Of a DNA stretch of 54,049 nt, positions 8,903 through 16,667 are shown in pieces (within the stretch, counting starts at the first letter, position 1; every line of letters begins with the position of its first letter). The position numbers and the translations under genes are program-made. The notes under the pieces are model-generated. The model saw only the letters and a list, made by a program, of their open reading frames with translations, had not been told where the DNA came from and made no database searches. This DNA comes from Streptomyces sp. SA15 (lineage in GTDB: Bacteria > Actinomycetota > Actinomycetes > Streptomycetales > Streptomycetaceae): contig NZ_NTGE01000207.1 of the NCBI RefSeq assembly GCF_002291145.1, positions 1 through 54,049 of the forward strand, in the 5' to 3' direction.

Positions 8903-10498
8903 GTGAGCACCGAGAACGAGGGCACCGCGGTACCCCCGGCCCCGTCCGCACCCCCCGTGCCGGTGGATGCTCCCGCTGCTTCGGCGCCCCAGGAGCACCC
9001 CGCTCCCGACCAGGGTGCCCCGACGACCCCGATCCCGCCGACGCCGCCGAGCGCCCCCGGCGCCCAGCAGCAGGATCTGGTGCACGCGGGCCAGGCCCCC
9101 GCCTACGCCTCGACGGACCACGGCGGTGCCGCTCAGGGTCAAGGGTCCCCTCAGGGACACGGCGGACCTCAGGGGCACGAGGCTCCTCAGGGCAGCGGCG
9201 CCCCTCAGAGCCACAACGCACCTCAGGGCTTCGGCCCCCCGCAAGGCAGCGGTCCCGAAGGCTCCGGTCCGGAAGGCGGCTGGCCGCCCCCGGCGCCGCC
9301 CACCCATGCGTACGGCGACGGCGGCGCGGGCGCGGGCTCCGGCTGGGGCGCCTTCTACCAGCCCCCGGCCCCCAAGCCCGGCCGCGGACGCGGCGGCCTG
9401 GTCGCCGGGCTCCTGGTGGCCGCGCTGGTCGCGGGCGGCCTGGGCGGCGGGCTCGGCTACACCCTGGCCAAGAACGAGGACAACACCTCCTCGACCACCG
9501 TCTCCGCCTCCGACAGCGGCGGCTCCGTCAAGCGCGACGCGGGCACGGTCGCGGGCGTGGCCGCCAAGGCGCTGCCGAGCACCGTCACCATCGAGGCCGA
9601 GAGCAGCGCCGGCGAGGGCGGCACCGGCACCGGCTTCGTCTTCGACACCCAAGGCCACATCGTCACCAACAACCACGTGGTGGCCGACGCCGTCGACGGC
9701 GGCAAGCTCACGGCGACGTTCCCGAACGGCAAGAAGTACGACGCGGAGGTCGTCGGCAACGCGCAGGGCTACGACGTCGCGGTCATCAAGCTCAAGAACG
9801 CCCCGAACGACCTCAAGCCGCTGACACTCGGCGACTCGGACAAGGTGGCGGTCGGCGACTCCACGATCGCGATCGGCGCCCCCTTCGGCCTGTCCAACAC
9901 GGTCACGACGGGCATCATCAGCGCCAAGAACCGCCCGGTGGCCTCCAGCGACGCCACCGGCAGCAGCGCGTCGTACATGAGCGCCCTGCAGACCGACGCG
10001 TCGATCAACCCGGGCAACTCCGGCGGCCCGCTCCTGGACGCCCAGGGCAACGTCATCGGCATCAACTCCGCGATCCAGTCCACCAGCAACGGCGGGCTGG
10101 GCGGAACCAGCCAGTCCGGCTCGATCGGCCTGGGTTTCGCCATCCCGATCAACCAGGCCAAGTACGTCGCCCAGCAACTGATCAAGACCGGCAAGCCGGT
10201 CTACGCCAAGATCGGCGCGTCCGTCTCCCTGGACGACTCCACGGACGGCGCGCAGATCACCGAGCAGGGTGCGAGCGGCTCCGAGCCGGTCGAGGCCGGA
10301 GGCCCCGCCGCGAAGGCCGGCCTCAAGCCCGGCGACGTCATCACCAAGCTGGACGACAGGGTGATCGACTCCGGCCCCACCCTGATCGGCGAGATCTGGA
10401 CCCACAAGCCCGGCGACAAGGTCACGGTCACCTACGAGCGCGACGGCAAGACCCGCACGGTCGAACTCACCCTGGGGTCCCGAGTCGGCGACAGCTGA
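8903..10498 (+). CDS. Membrane-anchored HtrA/DegP-type serine protease with PDZ domain
   Basis: A 531-residue envelope-stress protease. The GTG start has GAGGAG nine bases upstream. Residues 1-150 are disordered and rich in Pro, Gln and Gly, with short PQGxGAPQ-like repeats. One membrane helix follows (GLVAGLLVAALVAGGLGGG, about 167-185). The trypsin-like domain carries the triad His258 (NNHVVAD), Asp291 (YDVAVIKL) and Ser373 (GNSGGP). A C-terminal PDZ domain (about 430-520) contains KAGLKPGDVITKLDD. The topology places the protease outside the membrane. It is the last protein gene before the tRNA-Ser. Confidence 0.94.
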   Translation: MSTENEGTAVPPAPSAPPVPVDAPAASAPQEHPAPDQGAPTTPIPPTPPSAPGAQQQDLVHAGQAPAYASTDHGGAAQGQGSPQGHGGPQGHEAPQGSGAPQSHNAPQGFGPPQGSGPEGSGPEGGWPPPAPPTHAYGDGGAGAGSGWGAFYQPPAPKPGRGRGGLVAGLLVAALVAGGLGGGLGYTLAKNEDNTSSTTVSASDSGGSVKRDAGTVAGVAAKALPSTVTIEAESSAGEGGTGTGFVFDTQGHIVTNNHVVADAVDGGKLTATFPNGKKYDAEVVGNAQGYDVAVIKLKNAPNDLKPLTLGDSDKVAVGDSTIAIGAPFGLSNTVTTGIISAKNRPVASSDATGSSASYMSALQTDASINPGNSGGPLLDAQGNVIGINSAIQSTSNGGLGGTSQSGSIGLGFAIPINQAKYVAQQLIKTGKPVYAKIGASVSLDDSTDGAQITEQGASGSEPVEAGGPAAKAGLKPGDVITKLDDRVIDSGPTLIGEIWTHKPGDKVTVTYERDGKTRTVELTLGSRVGDS

Positions 10499-10596
10499 CC
10501 CCACGCACCCCCGACCGAACTCCCCGAGATCCCAACCCCGCGCGCCCGTCCCAACCCGTTACTCTTGTCCCCGCGCCGCCGGTGCCGACGGCGCGG

Positions 10597-10683
10597 GGAG
10601 GCGTGCCCGAGCGGCCTAAGGGAACGGTCTTGAAAACCGTCGTGGCAGCGATGTCACCGTGAGTTCGAATCTCACCGCCTCCG
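10597..10683 (+). tRNA. tRNA-Ser (anticodon UGA)
   Basis: An 87-nt cloverleaf: acceptor GGAGGCG (10597-10603) pairs with CGCCTCC (10676-10682), the anticodon stem ACGGT/ACCGT holds loop CTTGAAA with anticodon TGA, a long variable arm marks the serine class, and the T loop is TTCGAAT. CCA is not encoded. It is the intact integration target: its 3' 59-60 bp is repeated at 27306 and 42140. Confidence 0.97.
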
Positions 10684-10685
10684 CA
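10626..10685 (+). other. att site 1: core shared with the two other copies (left junction of element 1)
   Basis: The 60-bp segment from the anticodon stem to the end of tRNA-Ser (GGTCTTGAAAACCG ... CGCCTCCGCA) is identical to 27306-27365, and its first 59 bp to 42140-42198. As it lies in an intact tRNA, it is read as the left attachment junction of the integrated array. Confidence 0.93.
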
Positions 10686-10699
10686 CGATGAGCACTGAG

Positions 10700-10736
10700 A
10701 ACGGCCTCTGACCAGGACATACGGTCAGGGGCCGTT
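10700..10736 (+). terminator. Hairpin just after tRNA-Ser (att side of element 1)
   Basis: A 14-bp stem with one G-U pair (10700-10713 with 10723-10736) and a 9-nt loop. It is closely similar to the hairpin after att site 3 (42205-42241), including CTGACCAGG and CGGTCAGGGG. It probably terminates or trims the tRNA transcript. Confidence 0.65.
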
Positions 10737-10760
10737 GTGCTGTCCGCTGCCCGCTCATCG

Positions 10761-10819
10761 CCGTGTCTCCCCGTGGTTTCCCGCTCGATCGGGCACGGAA
10801 GGGGCACGGCCGGGGCACG
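10761..10819. repeat. Element-end block, copy A (candidate integrase arm sites)
   Basis: This block starts CCGTGTCTCCCCG and contains GGGCACG three times at exact 11-bp intervals (10791, 10802, 10813). A related ~49-bp block occurs at 15119 and 16460. Repeats one helical turn apart close to an att core are typical of tyrosine-integrase arm sites, but that function is inferred. Confidence 0.55.
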
Positions 10820-10867
10820 CGCAAACCACTGCTTGAGGACATCGGCAACGGACACCGGGGCGGCTGA

Positions 10868-11623
10868 CTACCGAGTGATCGGAATCTCGTAGACGATCTC
10901 GCAGAGAGCGGCGGGCACCACGATGTCCGCGGTCTCCACAGGCCGTCCCTGGTCGCTGTAGTACGTCCGCCGGATGTGGGTGACCAGCGAGCCCTTTTGG
11001 ATGCCCAGGAGTGACGCCTCCTCGGCGGTCGCCTGGCGCGGCTCGGGCTGCTCCACGGCGTGGCTGACGGTGATGCCGATCTCCGCCATGCGGTTCACGA
11101 CACCCGCCCCGGCGTACGGCCCTCCCTCGGGGAGCACGACGAGCGTGCCGGCGGTGAGGTCGTACGGCTCCCAACTCGTCGACAGCTGCACCGGCCTGCC
11201 GTCGGCGAGGAACTCGTATGCGGTGCGGACGCACGGATCACCCTCGGCGATGCCGAGACGTGCAGCGATCTCCGCTGGTGCCGGGACCTTCGCCTCGCTG
11301 CGGCTCTCCCAGTCGCCTTGCCTGCCCACGGCCCTCATGTCCGCACGGAACGGGGAGCCCTCGGGCTGTTCGCGCGCCGACGAACGGACGACCCGGACCC
11401 GCTGCCGGGGCTCGGCGACGTAGGTACCGGAACCGGCGCGGCCTTCCAGCACACCCTGGGAGATCAGCAGTTCCTGGGCTCGGCGGACCACGTTCTCGCC
11501 CACTTGGCACTCATGGGCGATCTGGGCCCGGGAAGGAAGTCGGTCCCCCGGCGTCCACTCGTGCTCCGCGATCCGCCGCCGGAGTTCGTCGGCGATGCGG
11601 AGATAGGGCGGCTGCTCAGGCAT
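10868..11623 (-). CDS. GntR/HutC-family regulator with UTRA domain
   Basis: A 251-residue repressor: an N-terminal winged helix (residues ~7-70, DELRRRIAEHEWTPGDRLPS and QVGENVVRRAQELL) and a UTRA effector domain (~90-245). The ATG at 11623 faces a short divergent region holding two CTAGT-type palindromes, so autorepression and control of the divergent small-gene operon at 11703 are likely. It is distinct from the element's other two GntR proteins (12713 and 19923). It lies 180 bp from the tRNA, at the extreme left of element 1. Confidence 0.88.
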   Translation of the reverse strand: MPEQPPYLRIADELRRRIAEHEWTPGDRLPSRAQIAHECQVGENVVRRAQELLISQGVLEGRAGSGTYVAEPRQRVRVVRSSAREQPEGSPFRADMRAVGRQGDWESRSEAKVPAPAEIAARLGIAEGDPCVRTAYEFLADGRPVQLSTSWEPYDLTAGTLVVLPEGGPYAGAGVVNRMAEIGITVSHAVEQPEPRQATAEEASLLGIQKGSLVTHIRRTYYSDQGRPVETADIVVPAALCEIVYEIPITR

Positions 11624-11632
11624 ATGGAAAAT

Positions 11633-11663
11633 CTAGTCCACTAGCTCTAATCTAGTTAACTAG
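11633..11663. promoter_or_regulatory. Paired operator for the divergent GntR gene
   Basis: CTAGTCCACTAG (11633-11644) and the perfect palindrome CTAGTTAACTAG (11652-11663) are 19 bp apart start to start, about two helical turns. They lie between the GntR start (11623, minus) and the first gene of the plus-strand operon (11703), where a GntR-type repressor would act on both promoters. Confidence 0.7.
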
Positions 11664-11702
11664 CTTCACTCAAAGTGATCGCCGGTGACCGGAGGATGCC
11701 CT

Positions 11703-11981
11703 GTGCCTGCTTACGAAGTGAGCGCGGAGGCCATCGCAGCCCGGTTATCGGCCGTCGGGCTCACCACACGTGTGGAGGAGCGCGACGACTGCACGGCCAT
11801 CGAAGCGGAGGTACCGGAACCACTCTCCGCCGAGTCATGGCGGGAGGTCCTGGAAGCGGTGGCCGAGGCCGACCGATTCGGGCTTCTCGCCACCAGCTCG
11901 AACGACCGCACCCTCTGGGCGGTCGTAGGCAAAGCGGTCCCCGCGACGGGCGATGTCGGGGGACCGGGCCATCAGCGATAG
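11703..11981 (+). CDS. Small conserved element protein
   Basis: 92 residues, unknown function. The frame opens at 11685, but GGAGG at 11691-11695 seven bases before the GTG at 11703 decides the start. The protein is acidic with a simple alpha/beta pattern (SAEAIAARLSAVGLTTRVEE, then LWAVVGKAVP). It is the first gene of a tight operon running to 13746, divergent from the GntR gene. Confidence 0.65.
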   Translation: MPAYEVSAEAIAARLSAVGLTTRVEERDDCTAIEAEVPEPLSAESWREVLEAVAEADRFGLLATSSNDRTLWAVVGKAVPATGDVGGPGHQR

Positions 11982-11993
11982 GAGCTGAGCAGC

Positions 11994-12290
11994 GTGTTCA
12001 ATCGCATCCGCCGTACCGTCTCGTGCGTCAGTGCACGGTACCGCCCCAAGGGCCGGCACCGCCGCGCCACAACGCCCGCACGGCCGTTGGCCGCGTCCCC
12101 CGCATTCGCCTACGGGCCACCGCTGTTCATGCGTCGGCATCGAGAACACACGAGCGTTCTCAGGGGCGAGGAGAACGTGCTCATCCGCCCGTACGTGCTG
12201 ACCAGCGAGGAGAGTGCGCGGCACCGCTCAACGGCCGCCCTCTGCCCTCCTTTTGCCGGTCCCTGGCTCGCCTCGGTGGGGGACCGCTGA
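11994..12290 (+). CDS. Small basic hypothetical protein
   Basis: 98 residues with a strongly basic N-terminal third (FNRIRRTVSCVSARYRPKGR) and a segment RPYVLTSEESARHRSTA resembling small ORFs found in other Streptomyces regulatory cassettes. The GTG at 11994 follows GGAG at 11981-11984, which overlaps the previous stop. No domain is recognised. Confidence 0.55.
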   Translation: MFNRIRRTVSCVSARYRPKGRHRRATTPARPLAASPAFAYGPPLFMRRHREHTSVLRGEENVLIRPYVLTSEESARHRSTAALCPPFAGPWLASVGDR

Positions 12291-12490
12291 TGCCTCGCCA
12301 ACCGCCCCACACCAGACGGGCGGAAGCCGACTCCTACCGCTCGATCTCGTGCCGGATCGGTACGCACTACGCCTGCGCGGAGTCCTCCCCGAGTGCAGCA
12401 CCGGTCGACGTACCGGTGATCTACGAAGCCTGTGAGTGCCAATGTCACACGTTCGCCCCTCAGGAAGTGCCGGCGGAGGTGGCGAGATGA
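12290..12490 (+). CDS. Small Cys/His-containing hypothetical protein
   Basis: 66 residues. The ATG at 12290 overlaps the previous stop (TGATG), suggesting translational coupling. The C-terminal half contains GTHYACAE and CECQCHTF, a cluster of Cys and His that may bind a metal. Function unknown. Confidence 0.55.
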   Translation: MPRQPPHTRRAEADSYRSISCRIGTHYACAESSPSAAPVDVPVIYEACECQCHTFAPQEVPAEVAR

Positions 12491-12756
12491 GGGGACACGC
12501 ACCCGGTGCCGTCGTGCTCTCCCCCGTCGAGATCACCTCGGCCAGCGTGCAGCGCGGCGACGTCATCCAAGTCGGAGGCCAGCACTGCCGAGTGATCGAC
12601 CTCTTTCAACTGCCCGGTGGAGCCAAGCGACTTGTGTTCGACTCGGGCGAGTTGCTGACCATGCACATGGGCACTCGGCTCGACGCCCTGCGGCTCCGGA
12701 GAGTGCGAGGCGGTGATCCAGCCCGTGCCCTCTCGCCGCGACACCATCGCCGATGA
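12487..12756 (+). CDS. Small conserved protein with beta-barrel-like pattern
   Basis: 89 residues. The ATG at 12487 overlaps the preceding stop as ATGA and has GGAGG at 12473-12477. The core, VQRGDVIQVGGQHCRVIDLF ... GGAKRLVFDSGELLTM, has the short-strand pattern of a small SH3- or OB-like barrel and is recurrent in Streptomyces GntR cassettes. The C-terminal ~15 residues overlap the next gene and may be variable. Confidence 0.6.
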   Translation: MRGHAPGAVVLSPVEITSASVQRGDVIQVGGQHCRVIDLFQLPGGAKRLVFDSGELLTMHMGTRLDALRLRRVRGGDPARALSPRHHRR

Positions 12757-13459
12757 CCTCCGGGACCGGATCGCCACCGGCCGGATCAAACCCGGCGAGC
12801 GTCTACCTGCTGAGGCCCACCTCGCCTCCGAGTACAGGGTCAGCACACCGACGCTGCGGAGCGCTCTCGCCGTACTCCAAGCGGAAGGCCTCGTCGAAAA
12901 GGTCCACGGCAAGGGGAACTTCGTTCGCCGCCCCCTCCAAAGGATCACGTACGTCGGAGGGGGCCGCACCACTCGCGACGGACAGCACGCTGCTCACGCC
13001 GCTCTCAGCGTCACCGTCCACACCACCAGGATTCAGGCCCGCGGGCATCTGGCGACCTTGCTGAAAGTGTCGCCCACTAGCCCTCTGACCGAGTTCCTCT
13101 GTCTCAGCCATGAGGGCGAGAGACCGCACAGCTTGACGCGCATCTACGTTCCTTGCGACCTGGTGCCGGCCGCCGCGCTCCGCGAGTCGCTCCCGTACGA
13201 GGGGGTGATGACGTGCCTGCTGCGGCTCCGCCCGCCGCTGGCTGAAGTCCGGGAGAAGGTCAGCGTTCGACTCCCGACACGGGAGGAGGCATCCACCCTT
13301 CGGATCAGCTCTGCCTTGGGGGTCCTCGCCATCACACGCCAGATGACTGACACCGGTGGACGCGTGGTCGAGGCTGCGCTCCTGGTGCTGCCGGGGGACC
13401 GCGCCGAAGCGGTGTTCACCACTCACTACGTGACCGACGAGAGGACGGCGGAAGAATGA
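12713..13459 (+). CDS. GntR-family regulator with UTRA domain (second in cassette)
   Basis: A 248-residue protein: winged helix near residues 8-75 (RDTIADDLRDRIATGRIKPG, EYRVSTPTLRSALAVLQAEG, then HGKGNFV) and a UTRA-type C-terminal domain. The GTG at 12713 overlaps the previous gene by 44 bp, so it is co-transcribed and probably coupled. A regulator inside the operon controlled by another GntR suggests layered control of the cassette. Confidence 0.85.
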   Translation: MIQPVPSRRDTIADDLRDRIATGRIKPGERLPAEAHLASEYRVSTPTLRSALAVLQAEGLVEKVHGKGNFVRRPLQRITYVGGGRTTRDGQHAAHAALSVTVHTTRIQARGHLATLLKVSPTSPLTEFLCLSHEGERPHSLTRIYVPCDLVPAAALRESLPYEGVMTCLLRLRPPLAEVREKVSVRLPTREEASTLRISSALGVLAITRQMTDTGGRVVEAALLVLPGDRAEAVFTTHYVTDERTAEE

Positions 13460-13746
13460 CCACGTCAAACGAACTGCGGCTCCTCCCATGGACGGGGCCC
13501 GACGGCAAGCCCTGCTTTCTCAGCACCGATGACAGTGACGGTCCCATGTCCCGCCTGGCCGACAACATGGAATCGGTACAACTCGGCAGAGCAACCGAAC
13601 TTCTGGAGCAGGCGTTAGACATGCTCGCTGACGTCGATACGGAGCCAGACGATGTACGACTTCTGGCGAAGGACCTGACGGGAGCTCTGAGGGACACGCT
13701 CCGCGTCGCGGTCAGCCGTGGTCACCGCCTGGCAGTGCCTGAGTAG
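13456..13746 (+). CDS. Conserved small protein, last gene of the cassette
   Basis: 96 residues, acidic and largely helical. It starts in an ATGA overlap with the GntR stop. The N-terminus reads LRLLPWTGPDGKPCFLSTDD and the second half is helical (ATELLEQALDMLADVDTEPD). This type of protein frequently accompanies Streptomyces regulatory pairs, but no function is known to me. A strong terminator follows 15 bp later. Confidence 0.65.
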   Translation: MTTSNELRLLPWTGPDGKPCFLSTDDSDGPMSRLADNMESVQLGRATELLEQALDMLADVDTEPDDVRLLAKDLTGALRDTLRVAVSRGHRLAVPE

Positions 13747-13761
13747 CTCTGCTCCTGCAAG

Positions 13762-13805
13762 AAGGGCGGCTCAAGAGGAAAGAACCTCTTGAGCCGCCCT
13801 TTTTT
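13762..13805 (+). terminator. Strong intrinsic terminator
   Basis: A perfect 17-bp stem (13762-13778 with 13785-13801), loop AAAGAA, then a run of six T. It ends the small-gene operon 11703-13746 and separates it from the convergent HNH gene. Confidence 0.95.
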
Positions 13806-13908
13806 CGATGTCTGTGGCCAGAAACGCAGCATCGTGCCTAAGGCCCAGTCTTGGGTGGCAACCGGCGGGGCCGGGGCAGACCGTCAGATCCGGCTCCAGC
13901 CAGGTTCA

Positions 13909-14928
13909 TCACGACGTGTGAGTGTCCGACTCCCAGGTTCCGATAACGCACTCGCCCCTATCTACGTCTGCGTGGTCGGCGGAGAAGTGCCAGCTGACGA
14001 CGAAGGAGAAGGTCCCAAAGACGACTGTGTCCCCCTGGAGCTCCAACAGCTCACCGCCGTCGGGGCCGCATTGTGAAAGGGACGCTGACATGCTCGCTTC
14101 GAAGTTGCCGTGGAAGGTGAACTCAAGAGCGGGTCCTGTGTTTTGGTAGTCGAGTAAGTCGATGTCAATGCGAATGAAGGTTGTTACGGGCGGGCCTGCA
14201 GTCGGAGGTCCGGCAGGCGCTTCGATCGTTTCCAGGTCGGCGTGTACGTACTTTCGGATCTGGCGCTCCAGCTCGGCGACGCGTTCCTGTAGCACGTCTT
14301 CGAGGCTGATCCTGCACATGCCCTCGAGGATCTCCGCAGTTGCCCGGCCTCGGGCGTTGAGGGAGAGGCCGACCGATAGCGGCTTGTCGTCCTCGATCGT
14401 GGTGTCGACGTACCACATGGTCAGGAAGTCGACTTTCTTCTCGTCCAAGAGCGCGAGCCGTTGGACGATGGCGGGCGCATGCTCTTCGAACGCTTCCCTG
14501 ATCCGCGCGTCGTGGAGGTTGGCCGTGCTTGCAGCGAGCAGGTGCTCGGTGATCTTTGTTGAGAGACCTATGTTCTTTACCTGCTTGATTACCGTGTCCC
14601 GGCGCTGGCGGGCCTTGTCCAGCTGGGACAGGAAGGCGGGCACGGGCCCGTACTCGTCGTTGCTTTTTCCTCGTCGCCCGTTGCAGTCGATACAGATCGG
14701 TGCGAGATTGGCGGGATCGTGGATGTCGAAGTCATCCGGCAGGCCGTAGGTAGTCTTAAGCTCCTCCAGGCGGTCCCGGCCAGCCTGTTGAGGCAAGAGA
14801 TGGTCGATCTGGATCGCGTTGAAGTCCGTCGGCCTATGGCACCAGTAACAGCGCTTTCCCCATACGTCGTACAAGACAAATCGCAGCACTGCGTCGTTCC
14901 CGCTGCCGTATCTGACAATGTCGCCCAC
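13909..14928 (-). CDS. HNH endonuclease-domain protein with C-terminal beta-rich domain
   Basis: 339 residues. An HNH module lies at the N-terminus: CYWCHRPTDFNAIQIDHLLP, then NLAPICIDCNGRRGK, giving the two zinc-binding Cys pairs and the His of the beta-beta-alpha-metal site. A helical middle (residues ~105-225) and a beta-rich tail follow. It starts at a GTG with AAGGGGGAT upstream, and no partner gene adjoins. Possible roles are anti-phage nuclease with a sensing tail, or a free-standing homing-type nuclease. G+C is lower than in backbone genes. The nuclease motif is clear; the role is inferred. Confidence 0.82.
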   Translation of the reverse strand: MGDIVRYGSGNDAVLRFVLYDVWGKRCYWCHRPTDFNAIQIDHLLPQQAGRDRLEELKTTYGLPDDFDIHDPANLAPICIDCNGRRGKSNDEYGPVPAFLSQLDKARQRRDTVIKQVKNIGLSTKITEHLLAASTANLHDARIREAFEEHAPAIVQRLALLDEKKVDFLTMWYVDTTIEDDKPLSVGLSLNARGRATAEILEGMCRISLEDVLQERVAELERQIRKYVHADLETIEAPAGPPTAGPPVTTFIRIDIDLLDYQNTGPALEFTFHGNFEASMSASLSQCGPDGGELLELQGDTVVFGTFSFVVSWHFSADHADVDRGECVIGTWESDTHTS

Positions 14929-15118
14929 TGATCCCCCTTGCTTCGCACCGTAGTTTGTACCTCAGCGAACTGCTGCTGACGAGGCCAGAGGCCTTCGCAG
15001 TTCAGGTGAGTCTGATATCCAAGCCCTCAGCTTGGGAAGCTGCGTCATTTGGGATCGGTTCGGTCGCTGACCTGGTCGGACAGCCGGTGAGCGGCCTCGT
15101 CAGGCCTGGCCGCTTTCA

Positions 15119-15167
15119 CCGTGATTCCCCGCTGTTCCCCGCTCGATCTGGTGCGCTTGTGGTGCGG
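15119..15167. repeat. Element-end block, copy B
   Basis: CCGTGATTCCCCG ... CCCGCTCGATCTGG aligns with copy A (10761) and copy C (16460), and carries TGGTGCG twice, 11 bp apart. It sits between the HNH gene and the 133-residue ORF. A CAGCTTGGGAAGC motif about 90 bp before it recurs before copy C. Confidence 0.6.
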
Positions 15168-15206
15168 AGTCGTGCGATGCCCGGCGGATCGCGTTCCTGA
15201 GCAGCC

Positions 15207-15608
15207 TTACCACTTCCGCCACTTGTTCGTGAGCTGGTACGGACCGAGGCCGTGACGTGCGGTCAAGGCGACCACATTGACGCCGTGCTCGGTGAGTGAC
15301 TCGTCGATGTAGTCGCACAAGGCTTCGCGTTCGTCGGTTTCGAAGGCGCCGCCGTTGTCGGCGTCGTCCACCGCGTTGAGGGCTAGGACGACGCGTTCCA
15401 ACACAGCAAAGACCTGTTCGTCGCTGGCCTCGCCAAGTCCAGGGAGCTCGCCCTCAAAGGCGTCGAGGACTGCGTCGGTCGCCGTCAGCAGCTCCTCGGG
15501 ATATAGCACTGCCATGCAGGCGCACTGGGGGTCCAGGGTGCCTGCGGCGAGCTCCTCGGCTTCCTCAGCTATGCCGTGCCGCCAGCTCGTAGTCGGTCTC
15601 TCAGCCAT
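15207..15608 (-). CDS. Hypothetical acidic protein
   Basis: 133 residues starting MAERPTTSWRHG at the ATG at 15608. It is acidic and helical, with a distinct C-terminus LTARHGLGPYQLTNKWRKW. No family recognised. The frame stays open far upstream (to 16154), but that part has no coding character. It lacks an obvious ribosome site. The composition and placement between repeats B and C suggest a single-gene cargo module, possibly an immunity or anti-phage protein; that is only inference. Confidence 0.5.
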   Translation of the reverse strand: MAERPTTSWRHGIAEEAEELAAGTLDPQCACMAVLYPEELLTATDAVLDAFEGELPGLGEASDEQVFAVLERVVLALNAVDDADNGGAFETDEREALCDYIDESLTEHGVNVVALTARHGLGPYQLTNKWRKW

Positions 15609-16171
15609 GAGCGGGACCGTACAGGCCAGGACTGACAGCGGTACTGAGGCCCCGCGCCACCGGCGCGCTCTCGGCGCTGCGCGCACGCTTTCCAACTGTG
15701 GTGGTGCAGAGGTGAGCTGCGTACAGGGGCGTTCACCTGCGTTCGTGAGCGGACGGGCCCCATGGCAAGCCCAGGCTGCGGTCCCGGCTGAACGCGATGA
15801 ACGAGCCTGAATGAGACGGAAACTGAGATGGTGCCGCAGATCTTCGGAGACCGTCCGGCTACTGGTGGAGAGAGCGCTAGCATCACTTCTGGCGCCAGTC
15901 ATAGCGACTTGGGGCCGTCCAGTCGCGGTTGCGCGGAAAACTCCGGGCAGCACGCCGTTGGTAGGGCGGTGTCGACGCACGTCCCCGACGCGGCACGCGG
16001 ACCGCTTGGCGAGCGGAACTGGTTCCACACGCTCCCGAAACCCGACCAGAGATAACAACTGAATCGACCTGAGTCGTTGCGTCGGCACGAACTCAGTCCT
16101 TGTCCACGTGTAGCACGGTGGTCGGACTGAGCGTGCCTGCTGTCCGACCCTCATTGGAGAGGTATCGGACG
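15609..16171. other. Intergenic stretch in element 1 cargo
   Basis: About 560 bp with no convincing gene. ORFs in several frames lack ribosome sites, family features or GC3 bias. It presumably carries the promoter of the minus-strand hypothetical gene and of the small ORF at 16172. Confidence 0.4.
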
Positions 16172-16339
16172 TTGGACCAGCTCACCCTGTGGATCCTCGC
16201 GGCTTTCGGCCTGAGCAGCCTGTTGCTAGGCATGGGAGAGAAGCTTGCCGGCGAACTTGAAGCGTTCCTAGACGCTTGGAGCAGGCCGCTGCGACGCCTA
16301 CGTCGCTGGTGCGCCCGCGCTCGCCGCAACCGTGAATAG
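16172..16339 (+). CDS. Small single-pass membrane protein (possible)
   Basis: 55 residues starting at TTG 16172 with GGAGAGG upstream (16156-16162). The N-terminal helix LTLWILAAFGLSSLLLGM is a good membrane segment. The rest is amphipathic and ends in a basic tail, RPLRRLRRWCARARRNRE. Possible toxin-like or membrane accessory protein. The start codon is rare and the ORF short, so this is tentative. Confidence 0.45.
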   Translation: MDQLTLWILAAFGLSSLLLGMGEKLAGELEAFLDAWSRPLRRLRRWCARARRNRE

Positions 16340-16459
16340 GCGATGGAAGTGGGACGGCCTCCGACCTCAGCTTGGGAAGCTTGGGTTTCTTGGTGACGGC
16401 TGCTGCGCTGACCTGCGGCGAAGTGGCAAGGAGGGCCTGCCTGACCGTCGACCTGGTAC

Positions 16460-16508
16460 CCGCCATTCCCCGCGGTTCCCCGCACGATCTGGCACGCACG
16501 CGGCACGT
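16460..16508. repeat. Element-end block, copy C
   Basis: CCGCCATTCCCCGCGG ... CCCGCACGATCTGGCACG aligns over about 49 bp with copies A and B. GGCACG occurs twice 11 bp apart (16491, 16502). It separates the small ORF at 16172 from the TIR cluster. Confidence 0.6.
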
Positions 16509-16630
16509 GGGCCTCGGTCGGTTGCGGCCAGTCGTTGACCATGTGCTTAGAAGATGCGGGCAACCCTTGGCAGGTCGACCCGATCGGCCTACGTCGGCAC
16601 CGTGTTGGATTGCTGAATGCCGCTGTCGTC

Positions 16631-16667
16631 TGCCGTCGTTGCCGTCAGCGCTGCCGTCACTGCCGTC
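16631..16667. repeat. Cluster of TGCCGTC (GACGGCA) heptamers
   Basis: Four copies within 37 bp, start-to-start spacings 9, 12 and 9. Short direct repeats of this kind can be protein-binding arrays, for example the TraB recognition octamers of Streptomyces clt loci, but there is no direct evidence. Confidence 0.45.

Noticed and set aside
15811..16062. Short ORFs in the gene-free part of element 1 cargo
   Set aside because: No ribosome sites, no recognisable domains and no third-position GC bias.
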